Of a stretch of DNA of 6,671 bases, positions 1 to 5,559 are shown one piece after another. Where the stretch lies: contig JAUVOA010000088.1 in assembly GCA_030599445.1 (NCBI GenBank), positions 1-6,671 on the forward strand, written 5' to 3'. The translations under genes and the position numbers were made by a program. Within the stretch, counting starts at the first letter, position 1. Every line of letters begins with the position of its first letter. The notes under the pieces are model-generated. The model did not search any database. It saw only the letters and a list, made by a program, of their open reading frames with translations, and was not told the DNA's origin. Source of the stretch: Atribacterota bacterium. GTDB taxonomy: Bacteria > Atribacterota > Phoenicimicrobiia > Phoenicimicrobiales > Phoenicimicrobiaceae.

Positions 1-124
1 ATATAATATTATAGCTATTCTTTTTTACTCCTTCTTCTTTACTCTCAATTTTGCTGTCAATGATTGAAACACCAAATCTTCCTTTAAATAATTCAATAAT
101 TTCCTCTGGTTTCATATATTCCAT
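1..124 (-). CDS. mbhK: Hydrogenase subunit MbhK-like (NuoC-like), N-terminal fragment
   Basis: This is the first 41 codons of a gene that runs off the left edge. The ATG at 122-124 follows an AAAGGTG ribosome site with about 9 bases of spacing; a second in-frame ATG at 113-115 would remove three residues but is less well spaced. The protein begins MEYMKPEEIIELFKGRFG, a short amphipathic opening typical of the NuoC/30-kDa-like subunits, which pack against the catalytic large subunit in group 4 hydrogenases and complex I. No catalytic motif is visible in so short a piece, so the name rests mainly on position: it follows mbhJ, as mbhK does in archaeal mbh operons. Unlike the other junctions in the operon it is separated from its upstream neighbour, here by about 150 bp containing a palindromic repeat. 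Identity as NuoC-like is likely. Whether the domain is complete cannot be seen. Confidence 0.7.
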   Translation of the reverse strand, partial: MEYMKPEEIIELFKGRFGVSIIDSKIESKEEGVKKNSYNII

Positions 125-146
125 ATTTATTATCACCTTTCCCTTG

Positions 147-270
147 TTAGTCGTTAGTTGTTTAGTTAGTTAGTTGGTTAACTGGTTAACTGGTTTATTA
201 TTAATTTATTAACTAACTAGCTAGGTAACTAGGTAACCAATTAGCTAATTTTTTAGCGATACAAGATACG
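147..270. repeat. Palindromic GTTA-type repeat, copy A (inside the mbh operon)
   Basis: Two 28-base arms at 166-193 and 221-248 are inverted copies with 22 of 28 positions matching, separated by 27 bases of AT-rich sequence. The left arm has a four-base rhythm (GTTA GTTA GTTG GTTA ACTG) and the right arm its complement (TAAC, TAGG, TAAC). The left end starts TTAGTCGTTAGT (147-158), identical to the left end of copy C at 5946. After the right arm comes AGCGATAC (255-262), resembling AGCGGGATAC after copy C, then TACAAGAT (260-267), a word also found twice in copy B. It fills almost the whole gap between the mbhJ stop codon and the mbhK ribosome site. No reading frame spans it. It may form a hairpin in the operon mRNA; its effect is unknown. 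Confidence 0.85.
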
Positions 271-277
271 TTTTTCA

Positions 278-727
278 CTATTTCGCTGGAATAGCTTTCA
301 TGCTTTCTCTTAACTTTTCCAACTTTATCCAGGCTTGCAAGACTCCATTTATAATTGCTTCTGGTCGAACGGGACAACCAAGAACATATACATCAACTGG
401 TATAATTTTGTCTATCGGACCATGTAAGTTATAAGAATCGTAAAAAACTCCCCCGCTCGTTCCACAAGTTCCAACTACTATCACGGCTTTAGGGTTAGGA
501 GTTTGTTCATAGACACGCTTTACTCTATCGAGCATCCTACCGGTCACTGGACCGGTGACCAATAATACATCAGCATGTTTCGGACTTCCTACCAATTTAA
601 TTCCAAATCTTTCTAAGTCATAACGAGGAGTTAAACCTGCTACAATTTCAATGTCACAACCATTACAAGAACCTGTATTTAGATGAAAAACCCAAAGAGA
701 TCTTTCAAAATATTTATTTAATCTCAC
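278..727 (-). CDS. mbhJ: Membrane-bound [NiFe]-hydrogenase small subunit MbhJ (NuoB-like)
   Basis: This 149-residue protein belongs to the NuoB/PSST family of iron-sulfur subunits that carry the proximal [4Fe-4S] cluster next to the NiFe site. Four candidate cluster cysteines are visible: C21 and C24 in GSCNGCDIE, C88 in VGTCGTSGG and C118 in VLGCPVRPE. The CxxC spacing at the first pair is the hydrogenase form; complex I NuoB has adjacent cysteines. There is no signal peptide or membrane segment, in keeping with a cytoplasmic peripheral-arm subunit. The start is a GTG (725-727) overlapping the TAG stop of mbhI by one base, with AGGGGTG about 8 bases upstream. It lies between mbhI and mbhK, as in archaeal mbh operons. 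The partner NiFe subunit MbhL is outside the window, so hydrogenase activity is inferred. The related sulfane reductase MBS has a homologous subunit. Confidence 0.93.
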   Translation of the reverse strand: MRLNKYFERSLWVFHLNTGSCNGCDIEIVAGLTPRYDLERFGIKLVGSPKHADVLLVTGPVTGRMLDRVKRVYEQTPNPKAVIVVGTCGTSGGVFYDSYNLHGPIDKIIPVDVYVLGCPVRPEAIINGVLQAWIKLEKLRESMKAIPAK

Positions 728-1068
728 TATCCACTCACCCCTACCATAATTAATATTATCGCAGTTATTACAATTATCCAGCCAGAATAATCATTTATAT
801 TTCCGGTATGCATTTTTACTAAAGGATTATAATAGCCCTTTAACGCTTCCGTAAGCCCCCAATAGATATGGCTTGCACTTAGATGGGAGTTCTCTTTACT
901 TTTTTCGGGATTACCGGATATAAAAGGCTTATCTTGTTCAGTATTTTTTTTATAACTATCTTCACCTTTGTTTCTGATATAAATTACGATGCTTCCAATC
1001 ACTAATACAACTACTATCCAAATTATTGCGCTCCAAAAACCACTGCCTGTTTCCAGTAATCCTAACAT
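727..1068 (-). CDS. mbhI: Membrane-bound hydrogenase subunit MbhI
   Basis: This is a 113-residue membrane protein with one hydrophobic helix near residues 12-31 and another near 95-111. They are joined by a polar stretch rich in Lys, Asn and Glu (about 33-64) and a probable amphipathic segment, HIYWGLTEALKGYYNPLVKM (67-86), followed by HTGNINDYSGW. This layout matches MbhI of archaeal MBH, which links the antiporter-like membrane module to the hydrogenase module and resembles the end of NuoL-type subunits. The ATG (1066-1068) is preceded by GGAGG lying within the last codons of mbhH, so translation of the two is probably coupled; the gap to the mbhH stop is 3 bases. Its stop shares a base with the mbhJ start. 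The presence of an MbhI, with only one MbhH-type gene, favours an MBH over an MBS/MBX complex. The name rests on position and topology more than on a strong motif. Confidence 0.8.
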   Translation of the reverse strand: MLGLLETGSGFWSAIIWIVVVLVIGSIVIYIRNKGEDSYKKNTEQDKPFISGNPEKSKENSHLSASHIYWGLTEALKGYYNPLVKMHTGNINDYSGWIIVITAIILIMVGVSG

Positions 1069-1071
1069 TTT

Positions 1072-2637
1072 CTACATACCTCCTAATACTGTACCGGTAT
1101 ACTTAAATTGCTCTATTAAAGACATTACTGCAGGATGTACTAAATTTTTTACTATCAGGTCCGGGAATAATCCAAAAAATATTATAATGCAAGATAAAAC
1201 GGCCATAGCAAAGACCATACTACGCGGGACTTCCTTAACTTCTTTAAATTGAGGTAATTTTGGACCCAAAAACGCACTATGAAATACTTTAACAAATGAT
1301 GCTAAAGTCAAGATGCTAACTACCATTGCTATTATAGAAAGTAAGGGATTGAATCTATATACAGATTCATAAATTAAAATTTTAGAGGCAAAACCATTAA
1401 AGGGCGGAAGCCCGGCAATAGCTGCTGCCCCAATAATAAAGAAGATAGTGGTATATTTCATAGAGTGAGCTAAACCACCCATCTTATCAAGATTTTTAGT
1501 TCCTGTTCTAAAAAACAATGCACCGGCAGTTAAAAATAGCAAGCCCTTATACATAGCATGGTTCATAATATGAAAGATACCGCCTTCCATTGCAGTAATC
1601 CCATATTGATTTAAAGCCACAGGATTGGCCAATACTGCTAATCCTACTCCTACTCCCAGAAACATATAACCTGTCTGAGAGATAGCGTGATAAGCCATCA
1701 ATCTCTTTATATCTTTCTGGATAATAGCCATTGTAACACCGATAAACATAGATAAAAGACCAAAAATAATAATTATCCAGCCTACAGTTAAGACATTCAA
1801 AGAAATATTATATAAAGAAAAAACTACTCTAAACAAAGCATATAAACTAGCCTGACTGGCAGCAACTAACATCATGGTGATTGGTGCAGGCGCCTCCGAA
1901 TAAGCATCTGGTGTCCACATATGCATGGGTACTGCTCCTGCTTTCATAGCCAGCACTGGGATTAAAAGACCTAAAGCAATCTTGTCTAATTGAGAGTATT
2001 TAATCACGCTGGCTAAGGCTGCAAAATTAAGAAGATCGTATTGTCCATAAAATATGCCCACAGCAAATAAAACCACAAGAGCAGATATTGAACTAACCAC
2101 CATATACTTAAAGCCCGCTTCTGCAGGTTCACCTAAATCAATTCCTCTGAAAGAAATTAAGGCAACAGAGGCGATTGAAGCAATTTCCAGAAATACAAAG
2201 AAATTAAATACATCTCCGGTAAATTCCATTCCAAACACACCTACAGTTAAAAGCAATAATAGAGAATAATATTTATCAAGTCCGCTATGCTGCTTCATAA
2301 AAATTAAAGAATAAACTGCTCCTACAAATGAAACAACTGCAGTAATCAAACCCATAAATATTCCCATCGCATCTATCTGAAGCATAATCCTAATGGGAAA
2401 TTTTAACCCTGAAGGCAAAGTTAAAGAAGGGGACGTTGCACCAAAGACATAAACTTGGGGACCAACTGTTAGTATTTTCACTGCTAATACAATGGTTAAA
2501 ATTAAACTTACACTTAAAGCAAGGGTGGTAAGAATCCCCGTAGCTTTTTTATTTATCCGACCGATAAGCGGAACTAAAAAAGCTGCCAATAGAGGTATAG
2601 CTATTATTAATATAGGAATATGATTCGATAGATTCAT
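1072..2637 (-). CDS. mbhH: Antiporter-like ion-translocating subunit MbhH (MnhD/MrpD/NuoM family)
   Basis: The 521-residue polytopic protein has about 14 hydrophobic helices and is full length for the proton-conducting antiporter family (MrpD, NuoM/NuoN, MbhH). Family charged residues are in place: E138 and E151 in the region EFTGDVFNFFVFLEIASIA, K232 in AMKAGAVPMHMWTPDAYSEA, K309 and K311 with H317 in QKDIKRLMAYHAISQTGYMF, H356, H360 and K364 in HIMNHAMYKGLLFL, and K419 in AGLPPFNGFASKI. In related complexes these form the central hydrophilic axis that moves protons across the membrane. The ATG (2635-2637) overlaps the mbhG stop in an ATGA junction and has GGAGG 8 bases upstream. It is the largest gene of the operon and lies between the MnhC-like and MbhI genes, as expected. 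Whether the complex pumps H+ or exchanges Na+ cannot be read from this subunit. Confidence 0.95.
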   Translation of the reverse strand: MNLSNHIPILIIAIPLLAAFLVPLIGRINKKATGILTTLALSVSLILTIVLAVKILTVGPQVYVFGATSPSLTLPSGLKFPIRIMLQIDAMGIFMGLITAVVSFVGAVYSLIFMKQHSGLDKYYSLLLLLTVGVFGMEFTGDVFNFFVFLEIASIASVALISFRGIDLGEPAEAGFKYMVVSSISALVVLFAVGIFYGQYDLLNFAALASVIKYSQLDKIALGLLIPVLAMKAGAVPMHMWTPDAYSEAPAPITMMLVAASQASLYALFRVVFSLYNISLNVLTVGWIIIIFGLLSMFIGVTMAIIQKDIKRLMAYHAISQTGYMFLGVGVGLAVLANPVALNQYGITAMEGGIFHIMNHAMYKGLLFLTAGALFFRTGTKNLDKMGGLAHSMKYTTIFFIIGAAAIAGLPPFNGFASKILIYESVYRFNPLLSIIAMVVSILTLASFVKVFHSAFLGPKLPQFKEVKEVPRSMVFAMAVLSCIIIFFGLFPDLIVKNLVHPAVMSLIEQFKYTGTVLGGM

Positions 2638-2981
2638 CCTTTCAACCTCCTTACCTCGTCTGTATCCAATGTCCCATAGTGTTTATAAATCATCATGGCA
2701 ACCGACAATATAAGGGCAGTAGTTGCGATACCTATAACTATACTGGTAAGAGTCAATGCTTGAGGAGTTGGCAAGACCATTGCCTGTCCGGAGGGTGCAT
2801 AAGTATAAATCGGGGCGATTGCGCCTTTTCTATAACCCAAGGTAATTAAAAATAGATTTACACCATTTTCGATTAAAACAACACCAATTGCAATTTTGAT
2901 TAAATTCTTTTTAAACATAAGAGTATAAATTCCTAATCCAACAAATATTACCACTGCAACATAAGGTAAATTGCCTATCAT
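2634..2981 (-). CDS. mbhG: Membrane-bound hydrogenase subunit MbhG (MnhC/MrpC/NuoK-like)
   Basis: With the start chosen here the protein has 115 residues and three hydrophobic helices (about 4-22, 27-49 and 75-98). That is the size and topology of MrpC and NuoK. Recognisable family segments are GVVLIENGVNLFLITLGY (33-50) and PTPQALTLTSIVIGIATTAL (71-90). E38 in the second helix is the conserved membrane carboxylate of this family. An in-frame GTG at 3018-3020 would add 13 basic residues and overlap mbhF by 38 bases. The ATG at 2979-2981 is preferred because it sits one base after the mbhF stop and has AAGGAG about 10 bases upstream. The stop overlaps the mbhH start (ATGA). In the complex it is one of the small antiporter-module subunits next to MbhH. 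Confidence 0.93.
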   Translation of the reverse strand: MIGNLPYVAVVIFVGLGIYTLMFKKNLIKIAIGVVLIENGVNLFLITLGYRKGAIAPIYTYAPSGQAMVLPTPQALTLTSIVIGIATTALILSVAMMIYKHYGTLDTDEVRRLKG

Positions 2982-2982
2982 T

Positions 2983-3459
2983 TTATGAATTCTCCTTTTT
3001 CTTAGTAAATTCCGCTGCACTAGCCATAGTCAAAACAATAACCCCAAAAGCAGATAAAACTTCTAATCCAACTGCAATATTCATCAGAGGAATTACTCCT
3101 CCGGTATTCATATTACCTGGATTAACTCCGATTACGGCAGCATTACCGAACCAACCCCCACTGTTAGCTAAAAAGTTATAAAAAAAGGTTATTCCTAATC
3201 CCGAAAAACCTAAAACTATAAACAAAATTAAACCAAAGCCTTCAAAGAGTGATAAAATATCCTTTTTGAGAAATTTCTTAGAATTCAAACTACCATAAGA
3301 AATCAATAGTAAAGCGAAAGCTGAGCCTACTACAGCACCACCCTGAAAACCTCCACCTGGAGTAAGGTGGCCATGTGCTATTATGTAAAAACCAAAAATA
3401 ATAATAAAACCATAAACAAAATTGGTAACAGTCTTTACTATCCTGGACATTTCTTTCAT
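2983..3459 (-). CDS. mbhF: Membrane-bound hydrogenase subunit MbhF (MnhB/MrpB family)
   Basis: The 158-residue membrane protein has four predicted helices. It carries the MnhB family hallmark HGHLTPGGGFQGG (29-41) at the end of the first helix and the second hallmark NTGGVIPLMNIAVGLEV (118-134) leading into the last helix. MnhB-type subunits form part of the Mrp antiporter module, and the conserved His residues (29, 31) near the helix end are a family feature. The last residues are charged (KKKENS). The ATG at 3457-3459 overlaps the mbhE stop as ATGA and is preceded by a G-rich ribosome site (GGGGGG) about 7 bases upstream. A second ATG three codons later cannot be excluded. The following gene mbhG starts one base after its stop. 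Length and motifs agree with a complete, functional subunit. Confidence 0.95.
   Translation of the reverse strand: MKEMSRIVKTVTNFVYGFIIIFGFYIIAHGHLTPGGGFQGGAVVGSAFALLLISYGSLNSKKFLKKDILSLFEGFGLILFIVLGFSGLGITFFYNFLANSGGWFGNAAVIGVNPGNMNTGGVIPLMNIAVGLEVLSAFGVIVLTMASAAEFTKKKENS
2992..2997 (-). promoter_or_regulatory. Ribosome binding site that fixes the mbhG start
   Basis: AAGGAG on the minus strand, inside the last codons of mbhF, lies 10 bases before the ATG at 2979-2981. It supports that ATG over the GTG at 3018-3020, which would force a 38-base overlap. Confidence 0.75.
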
Positions 3460-3722
3460 TTCTTGACCCCCCTGAAAAGAGCTACAACCCCCACCACTGC
3501 GGTAAAAAGTACTGTAGCTTCTCCTAATGTATCAAAACCTCTATAGTCAAAAACGACGGAGGTTACTACATTGTTTGCCCCGGTTTCACTCTGAGCATTT
3601 TCAATAAAATAATCATCCATCTCACTATAAGTAGGTTCTCCAAATGTTCGCATGTTTATAGCGCTAACTATCAGGAAAGAAAAGAATATTATAAAGGCGA
3701 TACCGAAAATTATTTTTTTCAT
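3456..3722 (-). CDS. mbhE: Membrane-bound hydrogenase subunit MbhE (MrpA C-terminal-like)
   Basis: The 88-residue protein has an N-terminal helix (about 4-21) and a C-terminal helix (about 68-85). The conserved stretch NVVTSVVFDYRGFDTLGEAT (51-70) lies in and just before the second helix. In Mrp antiporters of Bacillus and Staphylococcus this segment is near the C-terminus of the large MrpA/MnhA protein; in MBH it is a separate gene, mbhE. D59, D64 and E68 are the acidic residues likely to matter for ion handling. The ATG is preceded by GGGGAGG, with an 11-base gap after mbhD, one of the few junctions here without overlap. The polar region 26-48 probably faces the outside of the cell, by analogy. 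The next gene, mbhF, overlaps its stop. Confidence 0.9.
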   Translation of the reverse strand: MKKIIFGIAFIIFFSFLIVSAINMRTFGEPTYSEMDDYFIENAQSETGANNVVTSVVFDYRGFDTLGEATVLFTAVVGVVALFRGVKK

Positions 3723-3733
3723 ATTATCCTCCC

Positions 3734-3973
3734 CTATCTAGTCCCTCTAATTGCAAAAATAAATATTGCCATGGTCAATCCTGCTCCAATAGCCGCTTCC
3801 GCTATAGCTACATCAGGAGCATGTAAAATATAAAACTCTAATGAAAGAAGCAAACTTGCCACCGTCAAAGCAATTATTGAGGGTAATAATTTCTTAAAAA
3901 TCACTGCTAAAAAGCCAGCAATTATCATCATTATTAAAGTAGAAATATGGATTATCTCGACAAAGGAACTCAT
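3734..3973 (-). CDS. mbhD: Membrane-bound hydrogenase subunit MbhD (MrpA-derived domain)
   Basis: The 79-residue, three-helix membrane protein carries the typical MbhD motif EFYILHAPDVAIAEAAIGAG (46-65), with E46, H51, D54 and E59. This corresponds to another C-terminal segment of MrpA, encoded separately here. MbhD and MbhE together complete the MrpA-like part that MBH complexes otherwise lack. The ATG (3971-3973) overlaps the mbhC stop as ATGA and has GGAGG 10 bases upstream, within the end of mbhC. It is followed by mbhE after 11 bases. The size is that of the family, and nothing suggests truncation. Its role in the ion pathway is inferred from homologous Mrp and MBH complexes. Confidence 0.92.
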   Translation of the reverse strand: MSSFVEIIHISTLIMMIIAGFLAVIFKKLLPSIIALTVASLLLSLEFYILHAPDVAIAEAAIGAGLTMAIFIFAIRGTR

Positions 3974-4332
3974 TTTAATTTAGCCTCCTTTAATTCATCA
4001 ATTACAGCTTGTCTGGGCATTACTCCACTACGATGAGCTGCTCGGGCAATAGCATGAGCTCCGGTCGGGTTAGTAATTATTAAGCAGACTAATGCCACAA
4101 TAGTATGGAGAGCAAGGACTCTAAATTTTGAATCTCCGGTAATATTCCAACTGGAAAAACCATAAACGATAACCGCTAAAGAAGTAAATATTGAGCCGAA
4201 AGTTGTAGCTTTAGTTGCAGCATGAAGTCTGGTGTAAACATCAGGAAATCTAAGAAGCCCTACTGAGCCTAAACAATTAAAAAATACACCTATTCCTAAA
4301 AAAATATACAAAACAGCCAATAATGTTCCCAT
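3970..4332 (-). CDS. mbhC: Membrane-bound hydrogenase subunit MbhC (MnhG/MrpG family)
   Basis: The 120-residue protein has three hydrophobic helices (about 4-26, 44-60 and 71-88). Two family signatures are clear: GLLRFPDVYTRLHAATKATT (25-44) and TNPTGAHAIARAAHRSGV (87-104). These identify MnhG/MrpG, a small subunit of the Mrp antiporter module. The C-terminal tail from about 105 is charged and probably cytoplasmic. The ATG (4330-4332) shares one base with the mbhB TAA stop; GGAGG sits 12 bases upstream inside the last codons of mbhB, a slightly long spacing. The stop overlaps mbhD. The order MnhE-MnhF-MnhG at the head of the operon equals mbhA-mbhB-mbhC of Thermococcales. Confidence 0.94.
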   Translation of the reverse strand: MGTLLAVLYIFLGIGVFFNCLGSVGLLRFPDVYTRLHAATKATTFGSIFTSLAVIVYGFSSWNITGDSKFRVLALHTIVALVCLIITNPTGAHAIARAAHRSGVMPRQAVIDELKEAKLK

Positions 4333-4604
4333 TATTTGTTAGATCCTCCTTCTAAATATTTAGCTACATATAAGGTTCCAATATAAGATAGTAAAGCATA
4401 AACAATAGCTACGTCAATATAAATGACTTCTTCATAGGCTGCGCCTACGAGGATCATCCCAGCTACCACTAAAGTATTTATGGTATCCAAAGCTACTATT
4501 CTATCAGGAACAGTGGGTCCAAGGATTAATCTAATTAAAGATAATAACATAAATATCAATAACAACCCTCCGGGAATAATAAAAATATTAAAAAATCCGC
4601 TCAT
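4332..4604 (-). CDS. mbhB: Membrane-bound hydrogenase subunit MbhB (MnhF/MrpF family)
   Basis: The protein has 90 residues and three hydrophobic helices. The family segment GPTVPDRIVALDTIN (29-43) follows the first helix, and IYIDVAIVYALLSYIGTL (61-78), with D64, forms the third. MnhF/MrpF subunits pack beside MnhE and MnhG in the antiporter module. An in-frame GTG at 4623-4625 would add seven residues (MDKEDCR), but the ATG at 4602-4604 is much better: AAGGAGG lies exactly 8 bases upstream and the ATG overlaps the mbhA stop as ATGA, the same arrangement as other junctions of the operon. The supposed extra codons are in fact the ribosome site. The stop shares one base with the mbhC start. Confidence 0.93.
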   Translation of the reverse strand: MSGFFNIFIIPGGLLLIFMLLSLIRLILGPTVPDRIVALDTINTLVVAGMILVGAAYEEVIYIDVAIVYALLSYIGTLYVAKYLEGGSNK

Positions 4605-5110
4605 TCTGCAATCCTCCTTATCCACTGAGGAAAATTAGAACAAATATGATGGGTGGTGGGTTTTAAGGTAGTAACATTTATCCAATGAATGTATAAATCA
4701 TTATTTTTTTCATCAATATCAACACTGAGGGTCCCTGGAGTTAAAGTAATCGAATCTGCTAATAAAGTTATCCCCAAGTCGGTCTTCAATCCTGGAGATA
4801 TTTTTACTATACCAGGATTTATTTTCCCGGTGATCACCCGGTAAGCGACGTCAATATTTGCTTTAGCCATTGCCCAAAAGAATGGTCCGATCAAATAGAC
4901 CAAAAAAATAACCCACCTGAGCGGGTTCAACATTCTGTAAGTTCTCTTTTGAAATAATACCTTATTGGCTATAAAGGCTACGATGAAAGAAAGTATAATC
5001 CCGGTTATAATTTCGAAAACACTCCATATCCCCCATACTTCTCCCTGGCTGGCCGTAAGAATTAGATAGGTAAGCATGCTAAGCAAAAAGGTTACAATAA
5101 AATCTATCAT
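4601..5110 (-). CDS. mbhA: Membrane-bound hydrogenase subunit MbhA (MnhE/MrpE family)
   Basis: This is the first gene of the mbh operon, encoding 169 residues. Three N-terminal helices (about 4-20, 31-53 and 65-83) are followed by a soluble cytoplasmic domain (about 100-169). That domain contains the MnhE signature DSITLTPGTLSVDID (119-133), followed by IHWINV. MnhE/MrpE is a structural subunit of the Mrp module found at the distal end of MBH. The ATG (5108-5110) has AGAGGTGA upstream with 5-8 bases spacing, and a good promoter lies 36-65 bases upstream of the start codon. The stop overlaps mbhB. It is the only mbh gene in the window with an untranslated leader of its own, which marks the operon start, although read-through from hypA is possible because I see no terminator between them. 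Confidence 0.94.
   Translation of the reverse strand: MIDFIVTFLLSMLTYLILTASQGEVWGIWSVFEIITGIILSFIVAFIANKVLFQKRTYRMLNPLRWVIFLVYLIGPFFWAMAKANIDVAYRVITGKINPGIVKISPGLKTDLGITLLADSITLTPGTLSVDIDEKNNDLYIHWINVTTLKPTTHHICSNFPQWIRRIAE
4613..4619 (-). promoter_or_regulatory. Ribosome binding site that fixes the mbhB start
   Basis: AAGGAGG on the minus strand lies 8 bases before the ATG at 4602-4604. It is inside the short extension that would be read from the GTG at 4623-4625, so it argues for the ATG. Confidence 0.85.
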
Positions 5111-5145
5111 TACTTCACCTCTCTTAACTTAAATTAACAAAATAA

Positions 5146-5175
5146 AGTATAACATTTTATCTTATTCAATGTAAA
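5146..5175 (-). promoter_or_regulatory. Sigma70-type promoter of the mbh operon with extended -10
   Basis: On the minus strand TTTACA (5175-5170) and TATACT (5151-5146) are 18 bases apart, and TGT directly before the hexamer makes an extended -10. Transcription would start near 5139, giving a leader of about 29 bases before the mbhA ATG. It lies in the 90-bp gap between hypA and mbhA. The flanks are AT-rich, so chance similarity is possible, but the extended -10 and the position favour a real promoter. Confidence 0.6.
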
Positions 5176-5200
5176 GTTTTTTTAAAAAATTCCGAATATT

Positions 5201-5542
5201 TTATTCTATTTCAATGTCTTCAATATACAAATCTTCGCCGGAAATTATATCTATCTCCAAACTATGGCATTTCGAACATTTAAAATTATCTTTTCTAATC
5301 TTAAAAACTTCGTTGCACTTTCGGCATTTTCCCAACAAGGGAGACAATATTATCTTCAAAGATGCTTTTTCTGCAATGGTACCTTGACTAAAATTATCGA
5401 AAGCAAACTCTAAAGCAGCTTGGTTTACTCCGGCAAATTCTCCAACTTTTACTCTGATAAGAGTTATCATATTTGCTTTGTGTTCTTTGGCTTTTTCTAA
5501 GGCAATGGCTAATAAATTTTGAGCAATTGAACTTTCGTGCAT
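5201..5542 (-). CDS. hypA: Hydrogenase nickel chaperone HypA
   Basis: HypA delivers nickel to the NiFe-hydrogenase large subunit during maturation, usually with HypB. The protein starts MHESSIAQNLL; the initial Met-His-Glu is the nickel-binding element of the family. A zinc site is formed by C73 and C76 (CRKC) and C89 and C92 (CSKC). The conserved segment VGEFAGVNQAALEFAFD spans about 33-49. With 113 residues it has the usual length. A GTG at 5549-5551 could open the same frame three codons earlier, but this would bury the His that must be residue 2, and that GTG is part of the ribosome site AGGTGA for the ATG at 5540-5542. It stands just upstream of the mbh operon on the same strand, fitting a role in loading nickel into MbhL. 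No hypB is seen here. Confidence 0.96.
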   Translation of the reverse strand: MHESSIAQNLLAIALEKAKEHKANMITLIRVKVGEFAGVNQAALEFAFDNFSQGTIAEKASLKIILSPLLGKCRKCNEVFKIRKDNFKCSKCHSLEIDIISGEDLYIEDIEIE

Positions 5543-5547
5543 GATTT

Positions 5548-5553
5548 TCACCT
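5548..5553 (-). promoter_or_regulatory. Ribosome binding site that fixes the hypA start
   Basis: AGGTGA on the minus strand ends 5 bases before the ATG at 5540-5542. The GTG within it is a possible but unlikely start codon. Confidence 0.8.
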
Positions 5554-5559
5554 AAATTT

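Noticed and set aside
147..270. CRISPR array or tandem repeat reading of the GTTA tracts
   Set aside because: There are no equal-length unique spacers; the structure is two inverted arms around one loop, and unit variation is within a four-base rhythm.
989..1252. Plus-strand open frame of 87 codons across the mbhI-mbhH junction
   Set aside because: It is antisense to two well-supported genes, has no recognisable motif and no good ribosome site.
2054..2269. Plus-strand open frame of 71 codons within mbhH
   Set aside because: It is antisense to conserved transmembrane coding sequence of mbhH, and its low-complexity Thr/Lys/Ile composition looks like a shadow.
278..5110. Respiratory complex I (nuo) operon
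   Set aside because: MnhE, F, G, B and C type genes, MbhD/E, and the CxxC form of the NuoB-like subunit fit a group 4 MBH-type complex; nuoA, nuoE, nuoF and nuoG are absent.
278..5110. Stand-alone Mrp/Mnh Na+/H+ antiporter operon
   Set aside because: No full-length mnhA is present, and the antiporter-like genes run directly into mbhI, mbhJ and mbhK.
5178..5189. TTTTTTAAAAAA palindrome after hypA as a terminator
   Set aside because: A pure A/T stem without loop or G+C core would not form a stable terminator hairpin.
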